Shown here piece after piece: positions 34,617-47,408 of a DNA stretch of 64,000 bases; positions within the stretch are counted from its first letter, which is position 1, and each line of letters starts with the position of its first letter. The notes beneath the pieces are model-generated. The model was not told the DNA's origin. It did not search any database and saw nothing but the letters and a program-made list of their open reading frames with translations. A program made the position numbers and the translations under genes. This DNA comes from Candidatus Enterococcus leclercqii. GTDB taxonomy: Bacteria > Bacillota > Bacilli > Lactobacillales > Enterococcaceae. The DNA lies in the NCBI RefSeq assembly GCF_009933135.1, contig NZ_MAEH01000008.1, positions 1 to 64,000 on the forward strand, written 5' to 3'.

Positions 34617-37600
34617 ATGGATTTGATCCAAGCAATAGGACAGACAGATCTGGTAGCCCAATGGCAGCGCCAGATCAAAGAAGGGCAAGCACGGCAACTG
34701 CTGACGGGTTTGGCAGGATCAGCCAAAACACTGGCGCTGGTTTCTGCCTACGAAAATTTTAAACGACCTATTTTGGCAGTGACGCCAAATCTCTATTATA
34801 TGAATCAACTCGCTGATGATCTGCGGAACGTCTGCGAGGATGTTTTTGTGTACCCGGTGGATGAAGTCTTATCAGCGGAAATGGCTTTTGCCTCACCTGA
34901 AGCTCGTATCGACCGCATCCATACGTTAAATGCGATTGCAGCTGAAAGGCCGGGAATCTACGTGGTTCCTCTGGCGGCACTGCGAAAATACTTGCCCCAA
35001 CCTGAAACTTGGCGCAATGCCCAGTTTCGCTGGGAAATCGGCAGTGAATTGGACTTAAAGGGCCTGCCGCAGCAATTGGTTCTGATGGGCTATGAACGGC
35101 AACAAATGATTATGAAACCCGGGGAGTTCTCCATTCGGGGCAGCATTATCGACATTTATCCCCTGACAGCGGAATATCCGGTGCGGATCGAACTCTTTGA
35201 CGTGGAAGTGGACTCGATGCGCTATTTCGACGTGGAAACTCAGCGCTCGCTGGGCAATGCCGAAGCCGTAGTGATCACACCGACGACCGAGCTGGTCTTT
35301 TCTGCTGAAGATTTGGCAATTGGTGCAGCTAGTTTGCAGGAACTGTTGGACAAACGGCTGGCTGTTACGAAAGAAGCGGTAGATAAAAGCTTTTTAGAAG
35401 AATATTTTGGTCAATTGCAGACTTCTTGGCAGGAAGGGGTTCCGGGCGAAAATGCCCAGTTTTATCTGGATCTTTTGTATCCGGAAAAAAGTGGCTTGGC
35501 GGATTATTTCCCTGATGAAACAATTTTGATTGTAGACGACTATCCGCGAATCATGGAAACCGACCGAGAGATTCAACGAGAAGAAGCCGAGTGGCAGACG
35601 CAGAAAATCAGCGAGCTGCGAATCTTTTCCGAGCAGACATTTGGCCGCAACAGCCACGATTTTTTCCGAGATGAAAACTTCATTACGACTTATTTTGCCC
35701 TTTTCCAAAAAGGCATGGGGAATCTGCGCTTTTCTTCGATACTGAACTTCCAATATCGACCCATGCAGCAGTTTTTCAGCCAGATGGGGTTGTTAAAGAC
35801 CGAAGTTGACCGTTGGGAAAAGCAAGGGCAGACGGTGATTTTCCTAGTTTCCGACAGTGAACGGGCCAAAAAGCTGGAAGAGAATTTCCGAGATCATGAC
35901 ATCTATGCAGTGTCGGCAGCCGCTGATCGATTGATTAGTGGCCGCAGCCAGATTATTGAAGCCCAACTGGCAAATGGCTTTGAAATGCCCCAAGACCACT
36001 TAGTTGTGGTGACAGAAAAAGAAATCTTCCAACAGGTTAAGCGTAAAAAAGCCCGCCGCCAAACCATCACCAACGCCGAGCGACTAAAGAGTTACAACGA
36101 GCTGAAGCCGGGTGATTACGTGGTTCACGCCAATCACGGGATCGGTAAATATGTCGGTATGCAAACGCTGGAAGTTGATGGCGTTCACCAAGATTACTTG
36201 ACGATCCTCTATCAAAATGATGACAAGCTCTTTATTCCTGTGACGCAGCTGAATTTGATCCAAAAATACGTAGCCTCCGAGTCGAAATCACCGAAAATCA
36301 ATAAATTAGGTGGTAATGAGTGGAGTAAGACGAAGCGAAAAGTTACTGGTAGGATTGAAGACATCGCGGATGATTTGATTGCTCTGTATGCCAAGCGGGA
36401 AGCTGAAAAAGGCTATGCGTTTGGACCTGATGATGCCTATATGAAAGAGTTTGAAGATGCCTTTCCTTATACAGAAACAGAAGATCAGCTTCGCAGTACA
36501 GCCGAGATTAAAAAAGACATGGAACGGCCGCGGCCAATGGATCGCCTGCTGGTGGGGGATGTCGGTTTCGGGAAGACAGAAGTTGCCTTGCGGGCGGCTT
36601 TTAAAGCGATTAAAGAAAACAAACAGGTGGCCTTTTTGGTGCCGACGACAATCTTGGCCCAACAGCATTATGAAACGATGATTGATCGCTTCGAGGGCTT
36701 CCCGGTAAATGTGGGGCAGCTCAGTCGTTTCCGCACCAAAGCTCAGCAAAATGAGACCATTGAGAAGATGCGCACGGGTCAGATGGATATTGTCGTGGGG
36801 ACACACCGCCTACTTTCAAAAGATGTGAAATTTGCTGATTTAGGCTTGTTAGTGATTGACGAAGAACAGCGCTTTGGCGTGAAGCATAAGGAACGCTTGA
36901 AACAGCTGCGTTCTCAAGTGGATGTGTTGACGTTGACAGCGACGCCTATTCCACGGACGCTGCACATGTCCATGCTGGGGGTACGGGATCTTTCGGTGAT
37001 TGAGACGCCGCCGGAAAATCGTTACCCGATCCAGACCTATGTGATGGAAAAAAATCCCGGTGCTGTTCGGGAAGCAATCCAGCGGGAACTGGCGCGAGGG
37101 GGACAGGTCTTTTACCTCTATAATCGCGTGGAGACGATTGAAAAGAAAGTCGACGAATTACAGATGTTGGTGCCGGATGCCAGGATTGCTTACGCGCATG
37201 GGCAGATGACTGAAATTCAGCTGGAAAACACGCTGTTTGATTTCATTGAAGGGATGTATGACATCTTAGTGACGACAACAATCATCGAAACGGGAGTGGA
37301 TATTCCTAACGTCAACACGTTATTTGTGGAAAACGCCGACTATATGGGATTGTCCACTCTGTATCAACTACGGGGACGAGTTGGCCGTAGTAACCGGGTG
37401 GCATACGCTTATTTCATGTATGAGCCGCAAAAAGTTCTGAATGAAGTCAGCGAAAAGCGCCTGCAAGCTATCAAGGATTTCACTGAACTGGGCTCCGGCT
37501 TTAAGATTGCGATGCGAGACCTCTCTATTCGTGGGGCGGGCAATTTGCTGGGGGCGCAACAACACGGGTTCATCGATGCAGTCGGCTTTGATATGTACTC

Positions 37601-38147
37601 ACAAATGCTCAGTGAAGCAGTCGCGAGAAAACAAGGCAAGAACACCCAAAATGAAAAAACTTCAGTGGAAATTGATCTGGGAATCGACGCCTACCTGCCG
37701 GGCACTTATATTGAAGACGAGCGGCAGAAAATTGAGATTTATAAGCGCATCCGGGAAATGGAGACCGAGGACAATTTAGACGAGATCCAAGATGATCTGC
37801 TAGATCGTTTCGGCGAATTTCCAGATGAAGTCTCGCATCTGCTGACAGTCGGACAGATCAAGATGGATGGCGATCGCGCGCTTTTGGAAACCATCCGCAA
37901 AGTCGGCGATAAGATTCGCTTTATCCTCAGCAAAGTAGGCACCAAGACCTATACTGTGGAGCAGTTGTTCGAAGCTCTCGGTGCTACCCGGATGAAAGCA
38001 GGGATGGCGATGGATAAAGACAAGATGACCATCACCTTGACTATCGACAAAAAAATGACCGAAGCAATCTGGCTCCATGAAGTACAAGAGTTCGTTAAAG
38101 CACTGCGAGCAGAAAAATATAAAAGTAAACCAGTAACAGCTGAATAA
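34617..38147 (+). CDS. mfd: Transcription-repair coupling factor Mfd
   Basis: An 1176-residue ATP-driven translocase that removes RNA polymerase stalled at DNA damage and recruits the UvrABC repair proteins. It has an N-terminal UvrB-homology region (about 1-350; GMQT-type fold start at [13 protein letters not shown]), an RNA-polymerase-interacting (CarD-like) domain around [20 protein letters not shown], then the RecG-like helicase motor with Walker [12 protein letters not shown], the DEEQ box ([14 protein letters not shown]), TATPIPRTL and the GRVGRS motif VI, and a TRCF C-terminal domain. The length is normal for Firmicutes. It follows pth, as in many Firmicutes. Confidence 0.97.
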   Translation: MDLIQAIGQTDLVAQWQRQIKEGQARQLLTGLAGSAKTLALVSAYENFKRPILAVTPNLYYMNQLADDLRNVCEDVFVYPVDEVLSAEMAFASPEARIDRIHTLNAIAAERPGIYVVPLAALRKYLPQPETWRNAQFRWEIGSELDLKGLPQQLVLMGYERQQMIMKPGEFSIRGSIIDIYPLTAEYPVRIELFDVEVDSMRYFDVETQRSLGNAEAVVITPTTELVFSAEDLAIGAASLQELLDKRLAVTKEAVDKSFLEEYFGQLQTSWQEGVPGENAQFYLDLLYPEKSGLADYFPDETILIVDDYPRIMETDREIQREEAEWQTQKISELRIFSEQTFGRNSHDFFRDENFITTYFALFQKGMGNLRFSSILNFQYRPMQQFFSQMGLLKTEVDRWEKQGQTVIFLVSDSERAKKLEENFRDHDIYAVSAAADRLISGRSQIIEAQLANGFEMPQDHLVVVTEKEIFQQVKRKKARRQTITNAERLKSYNELKPGDYVVHANHGIGKYVGMQTLEVDGVHQDYLTILYQNDDKLFIPVTQLNLIQKYVASESKSPKINKLGGNEWSKTKRKVTGRIEDIADDLIALYAKREAEKGYAFGPDDAYMKEFEDAFPYTETEDQLRSTAEIKKDMERPRPMDRLLVGDVGFGKTEVALRAAFKAIKENKQVAFLVPTTILAQQHYETMIDRFEGFPVNVGQLSRFRTKAQQNETIEKMRTGQMDIVVGTHRLLSKDVKFADLGLLVIDEEQRFGVKHKERLKQLRSQVDVLTLTATPIPRTLHMSMLGVRDLSVIETPPENRYPIQTYVMEKNPGAVREAIQRELARGGQVFYLYNRVETIEKKVDELQMLVPDARIAYAHGQMTEIQLENTLFDFIEGMYDILVTTTIIETGVDIPNVNTLFVENADYMGLSTLYQLRGRVGRSNRVAYAYFMYEPQKVLNEVSEKRLQAIKDFTELGSGFKIAMRDLSIRGAGNLLGAQQHGFIDAVGFDMYSQMLSEAVARKQGKNTQNEKTSVEIDLGIDAYLPGTYIEDERQKIEIYKRIREMETEDNLDEIQDDLLDRFGEFPDEVSHLLTVGQIKMDGDRALLETIRKVGDKIRFILSKVGTKTYTVEQLFEALGATRMKAGMAMDKDKMTITLTIDKKMTEAIWLHEVQEFVKALRAEKYKSKPVTAE

Positions 38148-38310
38148 GCAAAACTGTGGAGAAAGCGGGAATTTTCCAGCTTTGAAAGATACCGTCGCAA
38201 AATTTATAAAAGTGAGCTCCATAGTTGAGGTGGGAACACTTCTCTGAGAAAAACTAACGGGATCCGTCTGACAAAAGACCCGTTTAATCCAATGAAAAGG
38301 CGGTGAATCG

Positions 38311-39900
38311 ATGGCAAAAAATCAAATGCAATCCATGATGCAGGGAGCCTTTGTCCTAACGGCGGCTTCCTTTGTCGCCAAACTGTTGAGTGCCGTGTAT
38401 CGCGTGCCCTTTCAAAACTTAGTAGGCGACGAAGGCTTCTATGTTTATCAGCAAATTTACCCAATCTATGGCTTGGCGATGACATTAGCGCTGTCGGGAC
38501 TGCCGCAATTCATCTCGAAGTACGTCGCTGAACAAGAAACACCAAAAGCCCAGCAGACGGCCATTCGCAAACTGTATCCTATTGTGTTGGGTGCCGGCGT
38601 ATTATTGTTTCTGCTGACTTTTCTCGGAGCAGCCCCTCTGGCTTATCTGATGGGAGACCGGCAATTGGCACCGTTGATTCGAGTGGTTTCTTTTACCTTT
38701 TTATTCGTGCCGATACTCTCCTTTTATCGAGGGAGCTTTCAAGGAAATCTGCTAATGATCCCCACCGCGGTTTCGCAAGTGGCGGAGCAGTTGGTGCGAG
38801 TGGCGGTGATATTGGGAGGAGCTGTTGCTTTTCGTCAATTGGGATTGACCATCTATCAGGCGGGAACTATCGCCATGTTCGGAGCAATCTGCGGCGGTGG
38901 TGTAGCGGTTCTCATTTTGTTGTATTATCAAAACAAGATTAACGGCCGTCAGCTGGGACTGCGGGAAATACAGTTGACACAGCGTTGGGATAAACCGTTG
39001 ATTCGTCGCTTCCTGCTAGAAGGTGGTTTAGTTTCCATGTACAGCGGCTTTTTGATTTTGTTTCAATTAGTCGACTCATTTTTGGTAGCCAATGCACTAC
39101 AAGCACAAGGATTGTTGCCCCAGGTGGCTCGTGTAACCAAAGGGGTTTATGACCGAGGTCAGCCGCTGGTCCAACTAGGTTTGGTGGTGGCCGGCGCCCT
39201 CAGCTCAACTTTTTTACCCGCCTTGACCAAATACTTGTTGGGTAAAAACCGCAGCCGCTTTTTGAGCACCACGAAAATTTATTTGCGTTTAACCGCCAGT
39301 ATTTCGTTAGCTGCGGCAGTAGGTTTGGCGCTGCTGATGCCGTTTATTAACTTCGCGCTTTTCAAAGATGCGCAGGGAAATCTGCCATTGGTCCTCTTCG
39401 TTTTTGCGGTATTTCTGATGGGGATGATCCAAGCCTATCAAAGCATTGCCCAAAGCCAGAACCATTTTCGAATCCCGTTGAAGGCAGCAGCTTGGGGAGT
39501 ATTGATTAAAGTGATCGCTACTTGGCCCTTTACTCGTTTTCTGGGAACCGCCGGCGCCAGTTTGGCAACGTTGCTGGGACTGACCGTAACCCTTTTGTAT
39601 TTGATTCGCAGAGAAGATGAGGCAATCAATTCTTTTTGGCGAGAGCGGCACTTTTCACGGAAATTGTTGCGTTCCACCGGTGCCATGATTATGATGATAT
39701 TGGTCTATTATCTGGTATTGGTGATTATTCTGGATCCCCGTACCCACCGCCTCAGCACGTTACTGATGGCTATTGGCGGCGTCTCAGTCGGTGTCACCGC
39801 GTTTGTTCGCTCAGCCATTCGTAACCAATTGTTTACTGTCCGGGAGTGGCTTTTGCTGCCTTTCGGTAAAAAAATACTCACCTTCAAATTGAGAAAGTAG
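38311..39900 (+). CDS. SpoVB/YabM-like MATE-fold flippase (oligosaccharide/lipid II type)
   Basis: A 529-residue integral membrane protein with about 14 helices of the MOP/MATE superfamily. The N-terminus [32 protein letters not shown] is typical of the SpoVB/YabM branch (split here: [18 protein letters not shown] at about 10-27, [14 protein letters not shown] at about 28-41). Members move lipid-linked sugars across the membrane; some act as lipid II flippases (Amj/MurJ-like function). The exact substrate cannot be fixed from sequence. The gene sits between mfd and rqcP, the same order as in Bacillus (mfd-spoVT-yabM-yabN-yabO) without spoVT and yabN. It ends 7 bp before rqcP. Confidence 0.88.
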   Translation: MAKNQMQSMMQGAFVLTAASFVAKLLSAVYRVPFQNLVGDEGFYVYQQIYPIYGLAMTLALSGLPQFISKYVAEQETPKAQQTAIRKLYPIVLGAGVLLFLLTFLGAAPLAYLMGDRQLAPLIRVVSFTFLFVPILSFYRGSFQGNLLMIPTAVSQVAEQLVRVAVILGGAVAFRQLGLTIYQAGTIAMFGAICGGGVAVLILLYYQNKINGRQLGLREIQLTQRWDKPLIRRFLLEGGLVSMYSGFLILFQLVDSFLVANALQAQGLLPQVARVTKGVYDRGQPLVQLGLVVAGALSSTFLPALTKYLLGKNRSRFLSTTKIYLRLTASISLAAAVGLALLMPFINFALFKDAQGNLPLVLFVFAVFLMGMIQAYQSIAQSQNHFRIPLKAAAWGVLIKVIATWPFTRFLGTAGASLATLLGLTVTLLYLIRREDEAINSFWRERHFSRKLLRSTGAMIMMILVYYLVLVIILDPRTHRLSTLLMAIGGVSVGVTAFVRSAIRNQLFTVREWLLLPFGKKILTFKLRK

Positions 39901-39907
39901 GGAAATT

Positions 39908-40171
39908 ATGCGTTTAGACAAATTTTTGAAAATTTCACGGATCATCAAACGCCGTCAAGTCGCCAAAGAAGTGGCGGACAAAGGGCGGATTATGATCAAC
40001 GGCAAGTTGGCTAAATCTTCTTCCACCGTCAAAATTGGAGACGTCTTGACCATTCAATTTGGCAACAAAACATTGGAAGTCAAAATCGTGGAATTGCATG
40101 AATCTACCAAAAAAGACGATGCTGCCAAAATGTATGAAATAATTGCCGAGAAACGGAATGAAGAAGCCTAG
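39908..40171 (+). CDS. rqcP: S4-domain ribosome quality-control protein RqcP (YabO)
   Basis: An 87-residue RNA-binding protein made almost entirely of an S4 domain ([16 protein letters not shown] through [13 protein letters not shown]). In Bacillus, RqcP/YabO binds the 50S subunit with RqcH and helps add C-terminal alanine tails to stalled nascent chains. It starts 7 bp after the flippase gene and is followed by divIC, as in other Firmicutes. The length fits the family. Confidence 0.92.
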   Translation: MRLDKFLKISRIIKRRQVAKEVADKGRIMINGKLAKSSSTVKIGDVLTIQFGNKTLEVKIVELHESTKKDDAAKMYEIIAEKRNEEA

Positions 40172-40179
40172 ATTTCCGT

Positions 40180-40208
40180 TAGACAACATAAACTATAGTT
40201 GGTATAAT
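40180..40208 (+). promoter_or_regulatory. Promoter of divIC
   Basis: TAGACA, a 17-bp spacer and TATAAT, with TGG directly before the -10 (extended). It lies about 125 bp upstream of the divIC start. Confidence 0.65.
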
Positions 40209-40334
40209 AAGAAAACAGTGGGAGCATAGCACCTCGACCGATTGGCAAATGCTGTTACAACAGTGTTTCAAACGTCGGGTGTTGCTGGATTTCACATACA
40301 GTTGTAGCAAAGTAAAAGTAAGGAGACTGACGTC

Positions 40335-40790
40335 ATGACGCAAAAGCCCCAAACCAACGTGGCTCGCTTGGATAACGACTATGCCAAAGAACAGACAGCG
40401 CAATTGATCAAAGCACATCGGCAAGCAGTTTTCCGTAGACGCCGGCTGGGACTGATTTCCATTGTCGCAGCTGTCATCTTCGCTTTTGTAGGCTTTCAAC
40501 TGTATAACGATTATCAGCAGGTGAAAAAGCTCGAAGCAATTAAAACCGAGACAGTTGCCGATCACGAAATCGTGGCCGCTAATGTCAAAGAATTGGAAGC
40601 CGAAGTTGCCCGCTTGAATGACAAAGATTACGTGGCTAAGTTGGCCCGCAGCCGCTTCTTTTATTCCAAAGACGGCGAGACGGTCTATCCGCTGCCAGAT
40701 CAAAATGCTTCAAAAGCTGACAAAGAAGAAGCAAAAGTTCAAAAAGCTTTGGATGATACCCATTCGTCTACCGCTGCTGAAAAGCAGTAG
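40335..40790 (+). CDS. divIC: Septum formation initiator DivIC
   Basis: A 151-residue bitopic membrane protein: a basic cytoplasmic N-terminus, one membrane helix (about 38-56, LGLISIVAAVIFAFVGFQLY), an extracellular coiled coil (EAIKTETVADHEIVAANVKELEA, split about 64-86) and the conserved DKDYVAKLARSRFFYSKDGE. DivIC works with FtsL and DivIB at the division septum. The C-terminal tail is Lys/Ala-rich. The order rqcP-divIC-S1 protein-tilS is standard in Lactobacillales. AAGGAG ribosome binding site. Confidence 0.93.
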   Translation: MTQKPQTNVARLDNDYAKEQTAQLIKAHRQAVFRRRRLGLISIVAAVIFAFVGFQLYNDYQQVKKLEAIKTETVADHEIVAANVKELEAEVARLNDKDYVAKLARSRFFYSKDGETVYPLPDQNASKADKEEAKVQKALDDTHSSTAAEKQ

Positions 40791-40931
40791 AAATATAGGA
40801 TCAACCCGGATCCTGCAGCCCCTTGCTTTTTAACGATAGTTGCAGTGGGACAATCGTCTTTGTTTCCCGCTGCGGGTCATCAGAAAAGTGTGGTCGTTGT
40901 CGGTCCCATAAAATAGGAGGAACATTTGTTA

Positions 40932-41414
40932 ATGGCAATCGAAGTAGGAGCAAAACTTCAAGGAAAAGTGTCTGGTATTACCAATTTTGGTGCGTTTGTT
41001 GATTTAGGGGAAAGAAAGACCGGCCTGGTCCACATCAGTGAAGTCTCTGACGGCTACGTGAAAGACATCAATGACGTGTTGAAAGTCGGCGATGAAGTGA
41101 CTGTTGTCGTGACCACAGTGGGCAACGATGGCAAAATCGGTTTGTCGATCCGTAAAGCACAAGACAAACCGCAACAGGAAAAACGGGAATTCACGAAAGC
41201 TCCCGCCGGTAAAGCACCGGCTCGCAGCGGTCAGAAGAAGCCTTTCAATCGTAGTGGCGGCAACCAAAGTCGCGGCGGCGGTTTCGGCAATGACAGCAAG
41301 CAAGACTTCGATTCCTTGATGAGTTCATTTTTGAAGGATTCCGATGATCGTCTATCCTCTTTGCGCCGCAATACAGAAGGCAAACGGGGCGGACGCGGCG
41401 GACGCCGAAACTAA
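40932..41414 (+). CDS. S1-domain RNA-binding protein (YabR-like)
   Basis: A 160-residue protein with one N-terminal S1 domain (about 2-72: GAKLQGKVSGITNFGAFVDL, LVHISEVSDGYV) and a long Lys/Arg/Gly-rich, probably disordered tail with SGQKKPFNRSGGN and a final RGGRGGRR. S1 proteins of this type bind RNA; in Bacillus YabR lies at the same place, after divIC. A TTG at 40926 could also serve as the start because AGGAGG lies 5 nt before it, but ATG at 40932 gives the usual MAIEVG-type N-terminus. Confidence 0.88.
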   Translation: MAIEVGAKLQGKVSGITNFGAFVDLGERKTGLVHISEVSDGYVKDINDVLKVGDEVTVVVTTVGNDGKIGLSIRKAQDKPQQEKREFTKAPAGKAPARSGQKKPFNRSGGNQSRGGGFGNDSKQDFDSLMSSFLKDSDDRLSSLRRNTEGKRGGRGGRRN

Positions 41415-41453
41415 CGTATAGAAAATAAATAGTCATATTCGACAGGATGAGAG

Positions 41454-41488
41454 GCCTCGGTACGCAATAGCGTCCGAGGTCTTTCTTT
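41454..41488 (+). terminator. Terminator after the S1-protein gene
   Basis: GCCTCGGTACGC-AATA-GCGTCCGAGGTC folds into a long stem with one mismatch, followed by TTTCTTTT. Confidence 0.75.
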
Positions 41489-41663
41489 TGCTTTTGATTC
41501 ACAAGATGGTCCGCTTTTACACAGAACCAATCTTGGTTAGATAGAAGCCTGTTGCGTGTAGCAGGTGGAAAGCTCGTCAACAGCAGACACCTGATCAGAA
41601 GGCGAGGCTACCGATTAGTCAGCGGTTTTTCTGATTCAAAGTTGTCGCTCACGCATCTCAGTC

Positions 41664-41692
41664 TGTCTATTCGCTAGTGGGGACGTTATAAT
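41664..41692 (+). promoter_or_regulatory. Promoter of tilS
   Basis: TGTCTA, a 17-bp spacer, TATAAT, about 50 bp before the tilS start. The 170 bp between the preceding terminator and this promoter contain no supported gene. Confidence 0.5.
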
Positions 41693-41740
41693 AGAAACAA
41701 CAAATAAAAAAGTCATGTCGGTGCAATTTCGGAGGTATTC

Positions 41741-43192
41741 ATGGAAGAGTTGGCACAGGGGTTTTTGCGACAGGGAAAAGAAGAAAAGCTTTGGCAGCCG
41801 GGAAGTCGAATTTTGGTGGCAGTTTCTGGTGGTGTGGATTCGATGGTGTTATTGCAGCTGTTGGAACTGGTGCAAGCAACAGAGTCTGAGGTTATGCTGG
41901 CAGTCGCCCACGTCAATCATCAGCTGCGGGAAGAATCTGCGGAAGAAGAGGCGTATTTGCGCGGGTATTGTGAGAAACGGGGCATTCCGCTGTACATCCG
42001 ACGCTGGGAGAGTCTGCCGGTCAGCGGAATGGAAGAAGCGGCGCGGGAATTTCGCTATGCTTTTTTCCAGGAACTGATGCAGGATCATTACTTTGATACG
42101 CTGATGACAGCACATCATGCAGACGATCAGTTGGAAACGATGCTGATGAAGATGATGCGCGATGGCAATGTTCAGACTGCCGGCGGGATGCGCAAACGTC
42201 GGGCCTTTGGAGGCGGACGTTTGGTGCGACCGCTTTTAGATATTCCCAAAGAAGCGCTGATTGCTTATGCCAAAGCCCACGAAGTCCACTATTATGAGGA
42301 TGCCACCAACTATCTGCCACAGGTACAGCGAAACCGGGTAAGGCAGCGAATCGTACCGCCAATGAAAGAGGAAAATCCGCAGCTGCTGGCTCATTTCGGA
42401 AATTTGGCGCAGCAGTTGCAGTGGCTGACAGATTGGCAAGAGCAGGAGTTGCAAAAATGGTACCGTCAATATGCAGAAGTCAAATCTGAAAGTCTGCGCC
42501 TGCCCATTGCTCCAATCGTGTCCCTTACTAAAGGCCAGCGCTATTTTACCTTGCAGTATTGCGCCAAAGCGATTCGGCAAAATTGGCAAGTAACAGTCAA
42601 TGACGAACAGCTGAACCAAATTTTGCGCAGCTTGGAGTCTGGGCGACCTCAGTGGCGCGTGGATTTAGCCGGTGGTTGGCAATTTCGTGGAGAGTATGAC
42701 ACCTTGATTTTTGGCCCTGCCAGCTTGGCAACAACTCCTGTGGTGACGTCAGAGGTTCCTGAGCAACAGATTCGCGTAAAACTGGGGGAAGGGACATATC
42801 TTTCCCAAAATGAGTGGGTAGGGTTTTTGGCTATGGCGCCAGATCCTGTCACGGGTAATCTTTACATCAATCCGGATGATATTCCTGAAAAAGTCAAACT
42901 TTGGTCAGAGATTGATCAACCTTTACCGATAAACTTCCCTACTGAGGCAGTGTTTCGCAAACGGCGAGATGGTGACCGAATTCAGTTGACCCCGTCTCTC
43001 AGAAAGAAGGTTTCTCGCATCTTTATCGACAAAAAAACACCCAACGAAATGAGGGAACGTTCCTGGGTGATGACCACTGTCGATGATCAGGTGCTGGGCG
43101 TGTTGCCGCAAGCCCTTTCTTATTTGAGTATTGCCCGGGAAACTGATAAAATACACTACAGACTTCTTTATAAATATCGAAAAGAAGAATAG
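41741..43192 (+). CDS. tilS: tRNA(Ile)-lysidine synthase
   Basis: A 483-residue enzyme that uses ATP and lysine to convert C34 of the CAU-anticodon tRNA-Ile to lysidine, so that it reads AUA instead of AUG; it is essential. The N-terminal PP-loop is SGGVDS (29-34). Then come AVAHVNHQLR, MTAHHADDQLETMLM and VRPLLDIPKEAL, all conserved in TilS, and a C-terminal substrate-binding domain with FRKRRDGDRIQL. GGAGG lies 7 nt before the ATG. It is followed by hpt and ftsH, the conserved Firmicutes order. Confidence 0.95.
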   Translation: MEELAQGFLRQGKEEKLWQPGSRILVAVSGGVDSMVLLQLLELVQATESEVMLAVAHVNHQLREESAEEEAYLRGYCEKRGIPLYIRRWESLPVSGMEEAAREFRYAFFQELMQDHYFDTLMTAHHADDQLETMLMKMMRDGNVQTAGGMRKRRAFGGGRLVRPLLDIPKEALIAYAKAHEVHYYEDATNYLPQVQRNRVRQRIVPPMKEENPQLLAHFGNLAQQLQWLTDWQEQELQKWYRQYAEVKSESLRLPIAPIVSLTKGQRYFTLQYCAKAIRQNWQVTVNDEQLNQILRSLESGRPQWRVDLAGGWQFRGEYDTLIFGPASLATTPVVTSEVPEQQIRVKLGEGTYLSQNEWVGFLAMAPDPVTGNLYINPDDIPEKVKLWSEIDQPLPINFPTEAVFRKRRDGDRIQLTPSLRKKVSRIFIDKKTPNEMRERSWVMTTVDDQVLGVLPQALSYLSIARETDKIHYRLLYKYRKEE

Positions 43193-43377
43193 CATGTGTC
43201 TGAAAACACCGATGATAGATAGTTTGGTTTTTTTCACCAAGATTCTGTTCCAAGGTCTCGTTTATGGCGAGTGTGGGCGTGTGGAGCTTGGTTTTAAAGA
43301 GAATTTTCAAAAAAGATTTTTCATTGGAAGATTTGGACGCATTCAAGTAAACCAACTGCTGGAGGGAGCACATACGG

Positions 43378-43926
43378 ATGCTGGAAAAAGACATCGAAAA
43401 AGTCCTTGTGACACGTGAGGAAATCAATGCGCGCTGCGAGGAATTAGGAAAACAATTAACTGAAGAATACAAGGACAAAAATCCTTTGGTGATCGGCGTA
43501 TTGAAAGGCTCGATTCACTTTATGGCCGATATCTGTCGCGAAATGGATTGTTATTTGGAACTTGATTTTATGGACGTTTCCAGTTATGGGAACGCAACGG
43601 TTTCTTCTGGCGAGGTACGGATTTTGAAAGATTTGGATACTAACGTGGAAGGTCGCGACTTGTTGATTGTAGAAGACATCATCGACTCGGGGCGAACATT
43701 GGCGTATCTGGTAGATCTGTTCAAATACCGTAAAGCCAAATCTGTCAAAATCGTGACACTGTTAGACAAACCGGAAGGCCGTGTGGTGCCAATCGAAGCT
43801 GACTATATCGGCTTTGATGTACCAAACGAATTTGTCGTGGGTTATGGTTTAGACTATGCAGAACAATACAGAAACCTGCCGTATGTAGGTGTACTGAAGC
43901 CTGCTGTCTATCAATCCGCTGAATAA
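43378..43926 (+). CDS. hpt: Hypoxanthine phosphoribosyltransferase
   Basis: A 182-residue purine-salvage enzyme that makes IMP (and GMP) from hypoxanthine (and guanine) and PRPP. It has the N-terminal [25 protein letters not shown], the PRPP-binding loop [11 protein letters not shown] and the C-terminal base-recognition [20 protein letters not shown]. The ATG has GGAGGGAG upstream. It lies between tilS and ftsH as in most Firmicutes, where the three genes are often read together. Confidence 0.95.
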   Translation: MLEKDIEKVLVTREEINARCEELGKQLTEEYKDKNPLVIGVLKGSIHFMADICREMDCYLELDFMDVSSYGNATVSSGEVRILKDLDTNVEGRDLLIVEDIIDSGRTLAYLVDLFKYRKAKSVKIVTLLDKPEGRVVPIEADYIGFDVPNEFVVGYGLDYAEQYRNLPYVGVLKPAVYQSAE

Positions 43927-43935
43927 GGCAAAAAA

Positions 43936-43973
43936 ATCCCATTTGTCGTCAAAAAAGCTTCGGCTAATGGGAT
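43936..43973 (-). terminator. Hairpin with T-run on the minus strand after hpt
   Basis: ATCCCAT (43936-43942) and ATGGGAT (43967-43973) form a stem. On the minus strand it is followed by TTTTTTTG, giving a terminator-like shape for leftward transcription, although no minus-strand gene is seen to the right. On the plus strand there is no T-run. Confidence 0.4.
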
Positions 43974-43986
43974 GAAGGTCGATTTA

Positions 43987-44017
43987 GTGACAGAATTATT
44001 GGGAGTTATGATACAAT
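43987..44017 (+). promoter_or_regulatory. Possible promoter of ftsH
   Basis: GTGACA, a 19-bp spacer and TACAAT, about 93 bp before the ftsH start. The long spacer makes this only moderately convincing. Confidence 0.4.
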
Positions 44018-44109
44018 AAAATGGTCAGGATTGATAAGACAATTTAAGAAATAGCTGGAGGACGCAGGCACGTTTTTCAGCGTAAAAAATTCAGCCGAGG
44101 AGGACGAGC

Positions 44110-46248
<2,139 letters not shown>

Positions 46249-46257
46249 TTATAAAGA

Positions 46258-46298
46258 AACGATCTGCCAACTGTCATGGTTGGTGGGTCGTTTTTTTT
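46258..46298 (+). terminator. Terminator of ftsH
   Basis: AACGATC...GTCGTT with internal CCAAC/GTTGG pairing, followed by eight T residues. Confidence 0.8.
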
Positions 46299-46447
46299 GT
46301 GGCATCTTGTTAAACAGGGTTGCTGAAGAGCCAATTTTTTGCCGTATCAGAGGAGAAAATTAAATGTACCAGTGACAGAATGAAGGGTGCTTAGTTGCGA
46401 AATTTTTAAGAAAACGGCATTCTTGAAGAAGAAAGTAGGTGAAGACT

Positions 46448-46939
46448 ATGGAAGCAAATATTTATGTAGTGCTGACGTTTATCGGAATCTGGATGTTGTA
46501 TGTTTTTCCCTTGTATCAAGGAGTTGAAGAACTGTCGGAGCAAAAAAGAGTGTTGCAAAAGTTTTCGGCGGGACGTGAGAAATATCCCCAGGTCTCTCCT
46601 TGGTGGTGGCTGCTTCCACCGCTGAAAATCTCGAAGGAAAAGCAGCGAGGAATCAAGGTACTCAAAGATAATTTCAGTGATGAAGAAGATGTACGGGCAC
46701 TGTTTCATTTCTTCAATAAAACGACTGGTTGGTTTTATATTGCGATTGCCGGGCTTTTGAATGGAATCGCAGCTACGGCAGAGTTGGCGGCAATCTTACC
46801 CTTTAAAGTACCGCTGTGGGGTCAGCTAGGTGTGGATTTGCTGATTATTGCCATCGGGATGCTTCATGCTCGTTATCGTGTTAGTCGCCGACGAGAGCAA
46901 CGTTTGGTGGATCAGCTGGTGCGTAAAAAAGCGCAATAA
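46448..46939 (+). CDS. Unknown membrane protein
   Basis: A 163-residue protein that I do not recognise. It has an N-terminal helix (YVVLTFIGIWMLYVFPLYQG), a soluble stretch of about 65 residues with a PWWWLLPPLKIS segment and many charged residues, then two more helices (GWFYIAIAGLLNGIAATAEL and VDLLIIAIGMLHARY) and a basic C-terminus (RRREQRLVDQLVRKK). The ATG at 46448 has AGTAGGTG 6 nt upstream. It sits alone between ftsH and an ABC transporter and is followed by a bidirectional terminator, so it is probably a single-gene unit. Confidence 0.65.
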   Translation: MEANIYVVLTFIGIWMLYVFPLYQGVEELSEQKRVLQKFSAGREKYPQVSPWWWLLPPLKISKEKQRGIKVLKDNFSDEEDVRALFHFFNKTTGWFYIAIAGLLNGIAATAELAAILPFKVPLWGQLGVDLLIIAIGMLHARYRVSRRREQRLVDQLVRKKAQ

Positions 46940-47009
46940 GCAGGTCTAAAAAATAAGAATAAATTTGTAACGATCCTTCCGTTACTGCCTTTAAAAGTGG
47001 GTCATAAGT

Positions 47010-47058
47010 AAAAGACGGCGGTTTTCCATCAAAGCTATTGGAAAATTGCCGTCTTTTC
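47010..47058. terminator. Terminator after the unknown membrane protein
   Basis: AAAAGACGGC and TTTTCCA pair with TGGAAAA and GCCGTCTTTT, with one G-T mismatch between the two blocks. A and T runs at the base could make it work in both directions. Confidence 0.75.
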
Positions 47059-47308
47059 AAATAATCACTATCCTTAATTTTATCAAGTGTGGGCAGCGTC
47101 GTTCGTTTTTTCTCCTTGAATCAAGAATGGGAGGTCTCTTTCAGCGAATAAGCTGGCGAGAGTCACAAGTTTTCACAGCCGGAGACTTTTAACCAGATCA
47201 GATAAGTTGCTTTCTTCCGCTTGAAAACTGCTGATTGTTGGTCCTTTTAACTGATGATCTCGTTAATGAGAGCAGGGCTTTGAAAAAATCATCGTTTTGC
47301 GAGCAAAT

Positions 47309-47340
47309 AAGGTGACAAAGTGTCACCTTGCGTATATACT
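47309..47340 (+). promoter_or_regulatory. Promoter with palindromic operator for the ABC transporter
   Basis: A perfect 21-bp palindrome, AAGGTGACA-AAG-TGTCACCTT (47309-47329), contains the -35 hexamer GTGACA (47312-47317). After a 17-bp spacer comes TATACT (47335-47340). The overlap suggests a repressor, for example of the TetR type, that blocks RNA polymerase. No regulator gene lies next to it. Confidence 0.75.
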
Positions 47341-47408
47341 TCTTTTCGTAAGCGGAACTTGAATTGAAAATTTCAAGAAATTTTTTTCGCAATCTATTGA
47401 GGAAGTGA

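Noticed and set aside
36306-36806. 166-codon minus-strand frame inside mfd
   Set aside because: It is antisense to the conserved helicase domain of mfd and lacks a start signal.
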